A stretch of 64,000 bases of DNA from Streptomyces hygroscopicus (GCF_026168105.1 NZ_LBMW01000031.1:34953-98952), one strand, 5' to 3'; counted from the stretch's first letter, positions 33,710 through 42,330 are shown. Made by a program: numbers and translations. Notes: generated from the sequence alone by a model not told the origin.

Positions 33710-36295
33710 CTAGGCCGTGGCCGCCGCCGCGTCCGCCGCCTGCGCCCTGAGCGCCCGCTCGACGCCCGCACGCGACTCCAGGATCAGGCGTCGCAGCGCC
33801 GGGGGCGGCTCGGCGGATGCCAGCCACGCGTCCGTCTGCGCGAGGGTTTCCTCAAAGACCCGGATCGACGGGTACAGCCCCACGACGATCTGCTGGGCCA
33901 TCTCGTGCGAGCGCGACTCCCAGATGTCCTTGACCACCGCGAAGTACCGGTCGGTGTAAGAGGCGAGCAGCTCCCGCTGGTCGGTCTGGACGAAGCCCGA
34001 GATCACTGCCTCCTGCACGGCGTTGGGCAACTTGTCGGACTCGACGACCGATGCCCAGGCCTCCTCCTTGGCCTCCGCGGTCGGACGCGCCGCCCGGGCG
34101 GTGGCCGCGTGCCGCTCACCGGCCGCCGTCTTGTCCCGCTCCAGCTCGCCCGCGATCTCCGGCTCGTCGAAGCGGCCCACCGCGGCGAGCCGCTCCACGA
34201 AGGCCCAGCGCAGCTCGGTGTCGACGACCAGACTCTCGATGGACTGCGAACCGTCGAGCAGCGCCTCCAGGAGGTCCAGCTGTTCGGGGGTCCGGGCGGT
34301 CGCCGCGAAGGCGCGTGCCCACGCCAGCTGGTGGTCGCTGCCCGGCTCGGCCGCCCGCAGATGGGCGAGGGTGGCGTCCGTCCACCGGGTCAGCAGCGCC
34401 TCGCGTGCGGACGGGTCGGCGTACAGGTCGATCGCCAGCTTCACCTGGCGGTGCAGCGACTGCACGACACCGATGTCCGACTCCTTGCCGATGCCGGACA
34501 GGACCAGGGCGAGGTAGTCGCGGGCCGCCAGCTCGGCGTCCCGGGTCATGTCCCAGGCCGAGGCCCAGCACAGGGCCCGCGGGAGAGACGACTCGAAGTC
34601 GCCGAGGTGCTCGGTGACGAAGGAGAGGGACCGGGGGTCCAGGCGGACCTTCGCGTACGACAGGTCGTCGTCGTTGAGCAGGATCACATCCGGGCGCAGC
34701 CGGCCGGCCAGCTGCGGTACGGCCGTCAGCTCACCGTCGACGTCCAGCTCGATCCGGCCGTCCTCGTCGCGCAGCAGCTTGCCGCTCTCCTCGTCGAGGT
34801 TGTACAGGCCGATCGCGATGCGGTGCGGACGCAGGGTGGGCTCGCCCTTCGCGCCGGCCGGGAGCGCCGGGGCCTCCTGGCGGATGGCGAAGGAGGCGAT
34901 GACGCCGTTCTCGTCCGTTTCGATCTCGGGGCGGAGGATGTTGATGCCGGCCGTCTCCAGCCACTGCTTCGACCATGTCTTGAGGTCGCGGCCGGAGGTC
35001 TCTTCCAGGGCGCCCAGCAGGTCGGACAGGCGCGTGTTGCCGTACGCGTGCCGCTTGAAGTACGCCTGCACGCCGGCGAAGAACTCGTCCATGCCGACGT
35101 ATGCGACGAGCTGCTTGAGGACCGAGGCGCCCTTGGCGTACGTGATGCCGTCGAAGTTGACCAGGACGTCGTCGAGGTCGTTGATCTCCGCCATGATCGG
35201 GTGGGTCGACGGCAGCTGGTCCTGCCGGTACGCCCATGTCTTCATCGAGTTGGCGAAGGTCGTCCAGGAGTGCGGCCACCGCGACTCGGGGTGGTAGGCC
35301 TGGCAGGCGATGGAGGTGTAGGTGGCGAACGACTCGTTCAGCCACAGGTCGTTCCACCACTCCATGGTCACGAGGTCGCCGAACCACATGTGCGCCAGCT
35401 CGTGCAGGATGGTCTCGGCCCGCACCTCGTACGCGGCGTCGGTGACCTTGGACCGGAAGACGTACTGGTCGCGGATGGTGACCGCGCCCGCGTTCTCCAT
35501 CGCGCCCGCGTTGAACTCGGGCACGAAGAGCTGGTCGTACTTCTTGAAGGGGTACGCGTAGTCGAACTTCTCCTGGAACCAGTCGAAGCCCTGCCGGGTG
35601 ACCTCGAAGATCGCGTCCGAGTCGAGGAACTCGGCCAGGGAGGGGCGGCAGTAGATGCCGAGCGGGACGCTCTGCCCGTCCTTCTCGTACACGCTGTGGA
35701 CGGAGTGGTACGGGCCCACGATCAGCGCGGTGACGTATGTCGACAGCCGCGGCGTCGGCTCGAAGACCCAGACGTCGTCCTTGGGCTCGGGGGTGGGCGA
35801 GTTGGAGATGACGGTCCAGCCGGTGGGTGCCTTCACGGTGAACTGGAAGGTGGCCTTGAGATCCGGCTGCTCGAAGGAGGCGAAGACCCGGCGGGCGTCC
35901 GGGACCTCGAACTGGGTGTAGAGGTAGGCCTGCTGGTCGACGGGGTCGACGAAGCGGTGGAGGCCCTCGCCGGTGTTGGTGTACGCGCAGTCGGCGACCA
36001 CGCGGAGCACGTTGCGGCCCTCCAGGAGCCCCGGCAGGGCGATCCGCGAGTCCTTGAAGGCCTCGGCCGGGTCGAGTTGGTCGCCGTTGAGGGTGACCTC
36101 GTGGACGGCCGGGGCCACCAGGTCGATGAAGGACTCCGCGCCGGTCTCGGCGGAGTCGAAGCGCACCGTGGTCACGGACCGGTAGGTGCCGCCCTCCTGC
36201 GCGCCGGAGAGGTCGAGATCGATCTCGTACGAGTCAACGGTGAGCAGCTTCGCCCGCTGCTGAGCCTCTTCGCGGGTCAGGTTTGTGCCAGGCAC
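33710..36295 (-). CDS. pepN: Aminopeptidase N (M1 family), first copy
   Basis: An 861-residue cytosolic zinc aminopeptidase. Substrate-anchoring 'NAGAMENAGAVT' (GAMEN) lies at about 262-273, and the zinc site 'LHELAHMWFGDLVTMEWW' (HEXXH) at about 298-315, with the third ligand Glu in 'WLNESFATY' 18 residues on. The C-terminal helical domain (about 530-850) is complete. It releases N-terminal residues from peptides in protein turnover. It starts with MPGTNLTREEAQ at ATG 36295 with a plain upstream region that also contains a dispersed repeat. A second paralogue is at 45702-48275, roughly 50-60 percent similar by eye. Confidence 0.96.
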   Translation of the reverse strand: MPGTNLTREEAQQRAKLLTVDSYEIDLDLSGAQEGGTYRSVTTVRFDSAETGAESFIDLVAPAVHEVTLNGDQLDPAEAFKDSRIALPGLLEGRNVLRVVADCAYTNTGEGLHRFVDPVDQQAYLYTQFEVPDARRVFASFEQPDLKATFQFTVKAPTGWTVISNSPTPEPKDDVWVFEPTPRLSTYVTALIVGPYHSVHSVYEKDGQSVPLGIYCRPSLAEFLDSDAIFEVTRQGFDWFQEKFDYAYPFKKYDQLFVPEFNAGAMENAGAVTIRDQYVFRSKVTDAAYEVRAETILHELAHMWFGDLVTMEWWNDLWLNESFATYTSIACQAYHPESRWPHSWTTFANSMKTWAYRQDQLPSTHPIMAEINDLDDVLVNFDGITYAKGASVLKQLVAYVGMDEFFAGVQAYFKRHAYGNTRLSDLLGALEETSGRDLKTWSKQWLETAGINILRPEIETDENGVIASFAIRQEAPALPAGAKGEPTLRPHRIAIGLYNLDEESGKLLRDEDGRIELDVDGELTAVPQLAGRLRPDVILLNDDDLSYAKVRLDPRSLSFVTEHLGDFESSLPRALCWASAWDMTRDAELAARDYLALVLSGIGKESDIGVVQSLHRQVKLAIDLYADPSAREALLTRWTDATLAHLRAAEPGSDHQLAWARAFAATARTPEQLDLLEALLDGSQSIESLVVDTELRWAFVERLAAVGRFDEPEIAGELERDKTAAGERHAATARAARPTAEAKEEAWASVVESDKLPNAVQEAVISGFVQTDQRELLASYTDRYFAVVKDIWESRSHEMAQQIVVGLYPSIRVFEETLAQTDAWLASAEPPPALRRLILESRAGVERALRAQAADAAAATA

Positions 36296-36404
36296 GCGGT
36301 CATCTCCTCGTTATGTGTGGGTTGCGCCATCCTTCCATGTCGCCACTGCATTGGGCGATGACCGGGTGCCCTGGTGACGGAGGCCGAACAGGCACCCGGC
36401 CGCT

Positions 36405-36490
36405 GCCCCGCCGCCCTTGGGATCTGCCGCCCACGGATCCCGCTTCGGCCTGAACGGTCTCGTCCTCGAACGGCGGACGGCTGGGTCCGC
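36405..36490 (-). repeat. Streptomyces-type dispersed intergenic repeat
   Basis: Read on the minus strand it begins CAGCCGTCCGCCGTTCGAGG, continues ACGAGACCGTTCAGGCCGAA and GCGGGATCCGTGGGCGGCAG, and ends near CAAGGGCGGCGGGGCAGCGG. This matches, from memory, a family of short repeats scattered between Streptomyces genes. It lies in the pepN / DUF1203 divergent region and explains several open but spurious frames there. Confidence 0.55.
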
Positions 36491-36578
36491 CGACCGGCGC
36501 CGGGATGCCGACCGGCGCGCGGAGCGCGATGTCCGTTTCCCGCCGGTGATCGGGGCCGGTGAGCGCGAGTCTGGAGGT

Positions 36579-37064
36579 ATGACGACGTACACGGCACGAG
36601 CCATCGATCCAGCCGTCCTGAAGGAGCTGCGCGTCTCGGACGACGCGGGCCGCCCCATGCGCCCCTCGGTGGACGAGGAGGGCGGCGCGCCCCTGCGCTG
36701 CTGCCTGCGCCGGAGCGTGACCGGCGAGCGGATCGCCCTTGTCTCGTACGCGCCCCTGCGCCGGTGGGCGGTGGAGACGGGCGCGGACCCCGGGGCCTAC
36801 GACGAACAGGGACCGGTCTTCATCCACGCCGACGACTGCGCGGGTCCCGAGCTGTCCGGATATCCGTTCCCGGGCGCCCACCGCACGGTCCGCCGCTACT
36901 CGGCCGAGGGCCGCATCCTCGGCGGCCGACTGGTCCCGGCAGTCGTCCCGGAGGCCTTCGTGGACGCGTTCGCCGACCCCGCGGTCGCGCTCGTGCAGGT
37001 GCGTGCCGTGGAGTACGGATGCTTCCTGTACGAGGTGCGCAGGCCCGGGAACCCCACGGCATAG
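36579..37064 (+). CDS. DUF1203 family protein
   Basis: A 161-residue soluble protein. Motifs of DUF1203 are visible: 'TARAIDPAVLKELR' (5-18), 'PLRCCLRRSVTGERIALVSY' (about 36-55), 'QGPVFIHADDCAGP' (about 75-88), 'AHRTVRRYSAEGRILGG' and 'VQVRAVEYGCFLYEVRR'. The biochemical function is unknown. ATG 36579 is taken as start because family similarity begins there; GGAGG sits only one base before it, too close to be a standard site, so an upstream in-frame start cannot be excluded. It is convergent with asd. Confidence 0.85.
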   Translation: MTTYTARAIDPAVLKELRVSDDAGRPMRPSVDEEGGAPLRCCLRRSVTGERIALVSYAPLRRWAVETGADPGAYDEQGPVFIHADDCAGPELSGYPFPGAHRTVRRYSAEGRILGGRLVPAVVPEAFVDAFADPAVALVQVRAVEYGCFLYEVRRPGNPTA

Positions 37065-37134
37065 GGAAGGGGGCGGTCACCGTGCGGCGGCCGCCCCCTC
37101 GACTCCCGTATCGCTTGAGCGCTTCCCGTACCGC

Positions 37135-38151
37135 TTACTCGTTCAGCTCCGCCGCGACCAGCTCCGCGATCTGCACGGCGTTGAGGGCCGCGCCCTTGCG
37201 GAGGTTGTCGTTGGAGACGAAAAGGGCGAGGCCGTTCTCCACGGTCTCGTCACGGCGGATGCGGCCCACGTACGACGGGTCGTTGCCCGCGGCCTGGAGC
37301 GGGGTCGGGATGTCGGACAGTGCCACACCCGGAGCACCGGCCAGCAGCTCGGTCGCGCGCTCCACCGACAGCGGACGGGCGAAGCGGGCGTTGATCTGGA
37401 GGGAGTGGCCGGAGAAGACCGGGACCCGGACGCAGGTGCCGGAGACCTTCAGTCCGGGGATCTCCAGGATCTTGCGGGACTCGTTGCGGAGCTTCTGCTC
37501 CTCGTCGGTCTCGTTGAGGCCGTCGTCCACCAGATTGCCCGCGAAGGGGACGACGTTGAAGGCGATCGGGCGCTTGTAGACCCCCGGCTCGGGGAAGTCG
37601 ACCGCCTCGCCGTCATGGGTCAGCTTGTCGGCGTCGGTGATCACCTTCTGGGCCTGGCCGTGCAGCTCCGCGACGCCCGCGAGGCCCGAGCCGGACACCG
37701 CCTGGTACGTGGCGACGACCAGCGCCTCGAGGCCCGCCTCCGCATGCAGCGGCTTCAGCACCGGCATCGCGGCCATCGTCGTGCAGTTAGGGTTGGCGAT
37801 GATGCCCTTGGGGCGGTTCACGACCGCGTGCGGGTTCACCTCGGAGACCACGAGGGGTACGTCCGGGTCCTTCCGCCAGGCCGAGGAGTTGTCGATCACG
37901 ACCGCGCCCTGCGAGGCGACCTTCTCGGCCAGTGCCTTCGAGGTCGCGCCGCCCGCGGAGAACAGCACGATGTCGAGGCCGGTGTAGTCGGCCGTGGCCG
38001 CGTCCTCCACCGTCACGCCGTCGAGGACCGTCCCCGCCGACCGGGCCGAGGCGAACAGGCGCAGCTCCCGGACCGGGAAGTTCCGCTCCGTGAGGATCCT
38101 GCGCATGACCGTGCCGACCTGACCGGTGGCTCCGACGATTCCGACCCTCAC
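37135..38151 (-). CDS. asd: Aspartate-semialdehyde dehydrogenase
   Basis: A 338-residue enzyme catalysing NADPH-dependent reduction of aspartyl-4-phosphate to the semialdehyde, the branch point to lysine, diaminopimelate, threonine and methionine. The N-terminal Rossmann motif is 'VGIVGATGQVGTVMRRIL' (3-20). The active-site Cys lies in 'IIANPNCTTMAAM' (about 124-136), and the catalytic His region is 'VPVFSGHSLQINARF' (about 246-260). GTG 38151 has GGGAG six bases upstream. It is monocistronic here, not next to the aspartokinase gene. Confidence 0.96.
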   Translation of the reverse strand: MRVGIVGATGQVGTVMRRILTERNFPVRELRLFASARSAGTVLDGVTVEDAATADYTGLDIVLFSAGGATSKALAEKVASQGAVVIDNSSAWRKDPDVPLVVSEVNPHAVVNRPKGIIANPNCTTMAAMPVLKPLHAEAGLEALVVATYQAVSGSGLAGVAELHGQAQKVITDADKLTHDGEAVDFPEPGVYKRPIAFNVVPFAGNLVDDGLNETDEEQKLRNESRKILEIPGLKVSGTCVRVPVFSGHSLQINARFARPLSVERATELLAGAPGVALSDIPTPLQAAGNDPSYVGRIRRDETVENGLALFVSNDNLRKGAALNAVQIAELVAAELNE

Positions 38152-38162
38152 GGCGACTCCCT

Positions 38163-38576
38163 CTACATGTCTGTGCGTGCGTGTTGCTCGGCCGAGGCTT
38201 CTCCATCATGCGGTCGACCCCGGCCCGCCTGTCCAATTCTTTGCGCGGTGTGCCCGAGGAATGGGACGTGACGGCCCGCCCGCCGGTTGCGGACGTCCGG
38301 CGTCCACCCTGCTGAGCTGCAGAAATTCGCCCTATGCGGGCCCCGGGCCGCAAGCTGTGCTGCCCCGCGCCTGCCCGTCTCCGCGGGACGCACACGGCGG
38401 TGTGACGTACGCCTCCGGGCGGGGGCATCGGGTGGGAGGCGCGCCTCGCCTTGGTCGTGGACGACGCTGAGGACCTGCCAGGCGGTCCGGGTGAGACCGA
38501 ACTCCGCCGGCATGTTGTTCATGTGGTGGGTGAGGGCTTTGTCGGTGCGGTTGAGCCGGTAGCCGATGGGCCTCAT
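38163..38576 (-). pseudogene. Broken MarR-family regulator
   Basis: The first 47 codons from ATG 38576 ('MRPIGYRLNRTDKALTHHMN', then 'NMPAEFGLTRTAWQVLSVVHDQGEA') look like the N-terminus of a MarR regulator up to the start of the DNA-binding wing. After 'DQGEA' the frame continues open for 90 codons, but with a composition (Arg/Pro/Ala-rich) unrelated to MarR; the recognition helix and wing are missing. A GC-rich palindromic stretch lies right at the break (38408-38440). The gene follows the NmrA-type gene on the same strand, whose regulator it may once have been. Confidence 0.6.
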
Positions 38577-38607
38577 GCAGGTGCACTCCCATGGTTGGCC
38601 GGGTCGG

Positions 38608-39498
38608 TCAGGTCGCTGATGCGGCTGCGCCGGACAGGAGCGCGGTCCAGTCCTGGCCGGCGGCCCAGTCGGTGAAGCTGTGCCAGCCGACTTCGGGATA
38701 GTCACGGTGCAGCCCGGCGACATCGACGTCGAGGCCGGAGGTGGTGAAGTACTCGAACATGGCCGCCAGGTCGGCGGAGTGGGTCCGGACGTGGGCCGGA
38801 GACACCTCCTGGTGCACGACCGGCGCGCCGATGGCCTCCGCGAGGGTCTCCGCGATCTGGCCGGGGGTGCGCTCGTCGGAGGCGATGTCGATGCGCCGCC
38901 CGGCGAACTCGTCACGGCGTTGCAGGACCAGCGCGGCGAACGCGCCGATGTCGGCGGCGGGGATCAGGGTGAGTGCCCGGTCGGCAGGCATGGGCCAGGC
39001 GAAGGTGCCGCCGCGCAACCCGTCGAGGGTCCAGCCGTCGGCGTAGTTGTCCATGAACGCCGCCGGAGCGATCACCGTCCAGGGCACGCCGACTGTGCGC
39101 AGGTGACGCTCGACCAGGTGCTTGCTCTCGTAGTGCGGGATGCCCGTGCCGCGGTCGGCGTGGGCGGCGGAGGTGAGCACGATGTGCCCGAGGCGGGTGG
39201 ATGCCGCGGCGTCGACGAGGGCCTTGCCCTGCCGGGTTTCGGTGGCCGGGTCGGTGCCGAACGGGGTGGTGACCGCGAAGAGGGAGTCGGCGCCGACGAG
39301 GGCCGTCTCGAGGGACGCGGGGTCGTTGAAGTCGGCTTGGCATACGTCGGCGCCGAGGCGGCGCAGGGCTTCGGCGGCGGGTGATCCGGCGCGGCGGCTG
39401 AGGGCGCGGACCCGGTGGCCGGAGGCCAGCAGGGCTCGGGCGGCGGCCCCGCCCTGGGCTCCGGTGGCTCCGGTGACGGCGACTGTGAGCATGAGCAT
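38608..39498 (-). CDS. NmrA-like NAD(P)-binding oxidoreductase
   Basis: A 296-residue atypical short-chain dehydrogenase. The Rossmann loop GATGAQG (about 8-14 in 'VAVTGATGAQGGAAARALL'), 'GADVCQADFNDPASLETAL', 'GADSLFAVTTPFGTDP' and 'SAAHADRGTGIPHYESKHLV' follow NmrA/HSCARG proteins, which often sense NADP rather than catalyse. ATG 39498 has AGGGGAACC upstream; ATG 39492 is also in frame. The broken MarR gene lies just downstream, suggesting a former redox-sensing pair. Confidence 0.9.
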   Translation of the reverse strand: MLMLTVAVTGATGAQGGAAARALLASGHRVRALSRRAGSPAAEALRRLGADVCQADFNDPASLETALVGADSLFAVTTPFGTDPATETRQGKALVDAAASTRLGHIVLTSAAHADRGTGIPHYESKHLVERHLRTVGVPWTVIAPAAFMDNYADGWTLDGLRGGTFAWPMPADRALTLIPAADIGAFAALVLQRRDEFAGRRIDIASDERTPGQIAETLAEAIGAPVVHQEVSPAHVRTHSADLAAMFEYFTTSGLDVDVAGLHRDYPEVGWHSFTDWAAGQDWTALLSGAAASAT

Positions 39499-39620
39499 GG
39501 TTCCCCTGTCAGAGTGTTCTCTGTGTGGCACAAGTAATGCGGCACGCAGAAGACTAGGGGAAATCGCTGCGCGGCGCAGATGTTTAGTGTGTGATCCGCG
39601 CGGCGGACGCGGGTCGGCCC

Positions 39621-39678
39621 CGGCTCTGCGAGGAGTTGCTCATGAGGCCCGGCTCTACGAGAAGTCGCTCATGAGAAA
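39621..39678. repeat. 29-bp tandem duplication
   Basis: CGGCTCTGCGAGGAGTTGCT and following (39621-39649) is repeated with four changes at 39650-39678. It lies in the gap between the NmrA-type and CGNR genes, next to a terminator-like hairpin. A 16-bp direct repeat CAACCGGACGCCCGCC also occurs at 39689-39704 and 39705-39720. Confidence 0.8.
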
Positions 39679-39705
39679 GGGCGGGCGCCAACCGGACGCC
39701 CGCCC
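39679..39705 (-). terminator. Terminator after the CGNR gene
   Basis: A perfect 9-bp stem GGGCGGGCG / CGCCCGCCC with a nine-base loop, 84 bases beyond the CGNR gene stop on the minus strand. A moderate candidate. Confidence 0.5.
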
Positions 39706-39788
39706 AACCGGACACCCGCCCCCACGGCCGTTACCCGCTGCGGTGTGACCTTCTCGATCTTCACGCTGTCGCGCGTAGGGCGCGGGTC

Positions 39789-40328
39789 TCAGCTCTCGCG
39801 GGTGCGTGCGTAATGGCGGGACGCCTTCGCGCGGTTGCCGCAGGACGCCATGGAGCACCAGCGTCGGGTGCCGTTCCGTGACGTGTCGAAGAAGTGCAGG
39901 ATGCAGGAGTCGTGGGCACAGCCGCGGATGCGGTCGGGGGCGGTGGCCAGCAGTTCCAGGTAGTTGCGGGCGGCGAGCCAGGCGGGGCCCCAGGCCGGGT
40001 CGGCGAACTCTGCGCGCTCGCCGGGGCCTTGGGGGGTCAGGGTCGGCCGGATCCGCCCGTGTTCGAGGACCGCGTCGACCGCGATGGCCCCGTCCCCGCT
40101 CGCGCCGTCCACGGCGGACTTCAGGGCGTCGCGCGCCTGGAGCGTGTGGCGCAGGGTCGCCTCGTCCGCGCCGAAACCGCCGAGTCCGTTGGCGGTCAGC
40201 CATACCGCGAGCCCGTCGGTGTCCGTGAGCAGGTCCTGGACGGCACCCTCGCGCATCCATCGGGTGTTGAGGAGGTCGAGCGCGAGCGGCTCCCCGGTGA
40301 GCGGGCGTGGGTCGCGGGCGGCGGGCAT
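39789..40328 (-). CDS. CGNR zinc-finger regulator (ABATE domain)
   Basis: A 179-residue protein. The N-terminal ABATE-type helical domain begins 'GEPLALDLLNTRWM' (13-26); the C-terminal zinc finger holds four Cys in 'CAHDSCILHFFD' and 'RWCSMASCGNRAKASRH', with the defining CGNR. These proteins are transcription regulators, often of stress-induced genes. It is divergent from the VOC gene with a perfect palindrome in between, so it most probably regulates both. ATG 40328 has a weak Shine-Dalgarno. Confidence 0.93.
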   Translation of the reverse strand: MPAARDPRPLTGEPLALDLLNTRWMREGAVQDLLTDTDGLAVWLTANGLGGFGADEATLRHTLQARDALKSAVDGASGDGAIAVDAVLEHGRIRPTLTPQGPGERAEFADPAWGPAWLAARNYLELLATAPDRIRGCAHDSCILHFFDTSRNGTRRWCSMASCGNRAKASRHYARTRES

Positions 40329-40397
40329 CGGGGCTCCTCGGCTGGGGACCTGCGCTAACCGGTCAAGGGTACGTGAGTGGTTGACCAGCTGCGAACA

Positions 40398-40425
40398 TAA
40401 CCTCTAAACTCAATTTTAGAGGTTA
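40398..40425. promoter_or_regulatory. Operator palindrome between CGNR regulator and VOC gene
   Basis: A perfect 11-bp inverted repeat TAACCTCTAAA / TTTAGAGGTTA separated by CTCAAT. It is strikingly AT-rich against its surroundings and is centred 50-80 bases from both divergent starts. It could also fold as RNA, but its position suggests a DNA site for the CGNR protein. Confidence 0.75.
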
Positions 40426-40462
40426 GCCCATCTGTGGGGCTGCCATGACCGAGGGGACCGCC

Positions 40463-40906
40463 ATGTCACTGCGCACGGGCCATATCGGCCTGAACGTCAC
40501 CGACCTCGACCGCTCGCTCGCCTTCTACCGGGACGTGCTCGGCCTTCCGGTACTCGCAGAGGGCAAGGAGGACGACCGGAGGTACGCGTTCCTGGGGGAG
40601 GGGCCCAGCCCGTTGGTCACGCTCTGGCAGCAGGCGCAGGGGGAGTACGACCCCGGGCGCGCCGGACTGCACCACCTGGCGCTGGAGGTGGACACCGTCG
40701 AGCGGGTCGGGGAGTACGAGAAGGCCCTGCGCGCGTACGGCGTCGCGTTCGCGTACGAGGGCGTGGTCGCCCACCGGGAGGGCTCGGCATCCGGCGGCAT
40801 CTTCTTCCACGACCCGGACGGGACGCGCCTGGAGATCAGCGCGCCGGACGGCGCACAGGGTGCGCCGGTGCCGCACACGTCCACTCCGACCTGCGGGTTC
40901 TTCTAG
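40463..40906 (+). CDS. VOC superfamily (glyoxalase/bleomycin-resistance-like) protein
   Basis: A 147-residue protein with two beta-alpha-beta-beta-beta modules: 'HIGLNVTDLDRSLAFYRDVL' (6-25) and 'GLHHLALEVDTVERVGEYEK' (about 72-91), and the metal-ligand end 'FFHDPDGTRLEIS'. First-position His and terminal Glu suggest a metal-dependent enzyme (glyoxalase or dioxygenase type) rather than a pure binding protein. ATG 40463 is preferred because of GAGGGGACC six bases upstream and family alignment; ATG 40445 is possible. Regulated by the divergent CGNR gene, and followed 2 bases later by a PNPOx gene. Confidence 0.9.
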   Translation: MSLRTGHIGLNVTDLDRSLAFYRDVLGLPVLAEGKEDDRRYAFLGEGPSPLVTLWQQAQGEYDPGRAGLHHLALEVDTVERVGEYEKALRAYGVAFAYEGVVAHREGSASGGIFFHDPDGTRLEISAPDGAQGAPVPHTSTPTCGFF

Positions 40907-40908
40907 CC

Positions 40909-41796
40909 ATGAGCGTCTACCACGCGGGTTCGCGCGCGGTGCAGGAGCGGGTCGGCGTCCGCGACCGGGCGGACCATGTGGGCGCGGCCGTCGGCGACGC
41001 CCTGAAGCCGGTGGCCGCCGCCTTCCTGGAGCTCCAGCCGCAGCTGGTGCTGGGCGCGGCCGACCCGGTGAGCGGCGCCGTGTGGGCGTCACCGCTGACC
41101 GGCGCGCCGGGTTTCGTACGCGCCACGGGTCCGCGCCGGATCGCGGTCGTGGGCACAGTGGCGGCCGCCGACCCGCTCGCGGGGGCGCTGACCGGGGAGG
41201 GCCTCAGGGTCGGCACGATCGCCCTCGATCCGCGCACCCGCCGCCGCATGCGTCTCAACGGCCGGGCCCGTCCGACATCGCGCGGGCTGGCGATCGAGGC
41301 GGACCAGGTGTTCTCCAACTGCCCGAAGTACCTGCAGAAGAGGGAGTCGTACGAGACGGTGGTGTGCCGGACACCGGGCGAGCGCCGACGCGCCGACGAA
41401 CTGACGGACGAACAGCGTGCGTTCATCGGCGAGGCCGACACCTTCTTCTTGGCCACCGTCCACGACCACGGCGCCGACGCCAGCCATCGGGGCGGCAACC
41501 CCGGTTTCGTAAGCGCCCCTTCGCCCGGCGAACTGAGCTGGCGCGACTATCCGGGCAACTCGATGTTCCTCACCCTCGGCAACCTAGCGGCCGACCCGCG
41601 CGCGGGGCTGCTGTTCCTGGACTGGACGACGGGCCGGACGCTCCAGCTCACGGGCGAGGCGCGGACGGAGTTCGGGGCCGACGGGGAGCGGCGGGTCCGC
41701 TTCACGGTGCGGGAGGTCATCGACACCCCCGCGGCGGTACCGCTGCGCTGGTCCCCGCCCGAATACTCGCCTGCCAATCCGGACCCGGCGGGTTAA
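40909..41796 (+). CDS. Pyridoxamine 5'-phosphate oxidase-related FMN-binding protein
   Basis: A 295-residue protein. The C-terminal 130 residues hold the split-barrel flavin domain ('EADTFFLATVHDHGADASHRGG', given here as two motifs: EADTFFLATV and ADASHRGGNPGFV). The N-terminal half ('MSVYHAGSRAVQERVGVRDR', 'LVLGAADPVSGAVWASPLTG') looks like a second, degenerate copy of the barrel, as in two-domain PNPOx-like oxidoreductases. It probably reduces a small molecule with FMN or F420. It starts 2 bases after the VOC gene, so the two form an operon likely induced together. Confidence 0.88.
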   Translation: MSVYHAGSRAVQERVGVRDRADHVGAAVGDALKPVAAAFLELQPQLVLGAADPVSGAVWASPLTGAPGFVRATGPRRIAVVGTVAAADPLAGALTGEGLRVGTIALDPRTRRRMRLNGRARPTSRGLAIEADQVFSNCPKYLQKRESYETVVCRTPGERRRADELTDEQRAFIGEADTFFLATVHDHGADASHRGGNPGFVSAPSPGELSWRDYPGNSMFLTLGNLAADPRAGLLFLDWTTGRTLQLTGEARTEFGADGERRVRFTVREVIDTPAAVPLRWSPPEYSPANPDPAG

Positions 41797-41805
41797 CGTC
41801 CCCGC

Positions 41806-42264
41806 GTGCGCAAAAAGTTGAGGGTGGCGGCCTACGCCATCTGCGTCCGCGACGGCCGGCTTCTGCTCGCCCGCGGCTCGGCCCGCGACGGGACCCCCGA
41901 GTGGACCCTGCCCGGCGGCGGCATGGAACACGGCGAGGATCCCTACGACACCGCCGTGCGGGAGGTGGAGGAGGAGACCGGATACCGCGTCGAGCTCACC
42001 GGGCTGCTCGGCGTCGACTCGATCCGCCGCAGCTTCCGCCGCTCCTTCGGACGCACCGTGGACCACCACGGCGTACGGCTCCTCTACGAGGGACGCGTCG
42101 TCGGCGGCGAGCTCCGCAACGAAGTCGGCGGTTCCACCGACCTTGCGGCCTGGCAGGACCTGACCGACGTGCCCGGGCTGCGGCGGGTGGGGCTCGTCGA
42201 CACGGGGCTCACGCTGTGGCGGCAACGTCCCGGGGCGGGCCGGACCGCACTCCCCGGGGCCTGA
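41806..42264 (+). CDS. NUDIX hydrolase
   Basis: A 152-residue single-domain hydrolase. The NUDIX box is complete: 'GGMEHGEDPYDTAVREVEEE' then TGY (about 44-66), with the metal-binding REVEEE. It hydrolyses a nucleoside diphosphate derivative; the substrate is unknown. GTG 41806 is six bases after a TAACGT (41794-41799) that overlaps the previous stop and matches a -10 box, so the mRNA may be leaderless and independent of the upstream operon. No Shine-Dalgarno is present. Confidence 0.92.
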   Translation: MRKKLRVAAYAICVRDGRLLLARGSARDGTPEWTLPGGGMEHGEDPYDTAVREVEEETGYRVELTGLLGVDSIRRSFRRSFGRTVDHHGVRLLYEGRVVGGELRNEVGGSTDLAAWQDLTDVPGLRRVGLVDTGLTLWRQRPGAGRTALPGA

Positions 42265-42330
42265 CGCCCGTACCCCGGGCGTGTGCCTCCCGGGCACTGT
42301 GACGGGCCCTGCGTGCCCACGCCCCTCGGC

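Noticed and set aside
36300..36881. Minus-strand ORF upstream of pepN
   Set aside because: It runs antisense to the DUF1203 gene and through the dispersed repeat; no domain or start signal.
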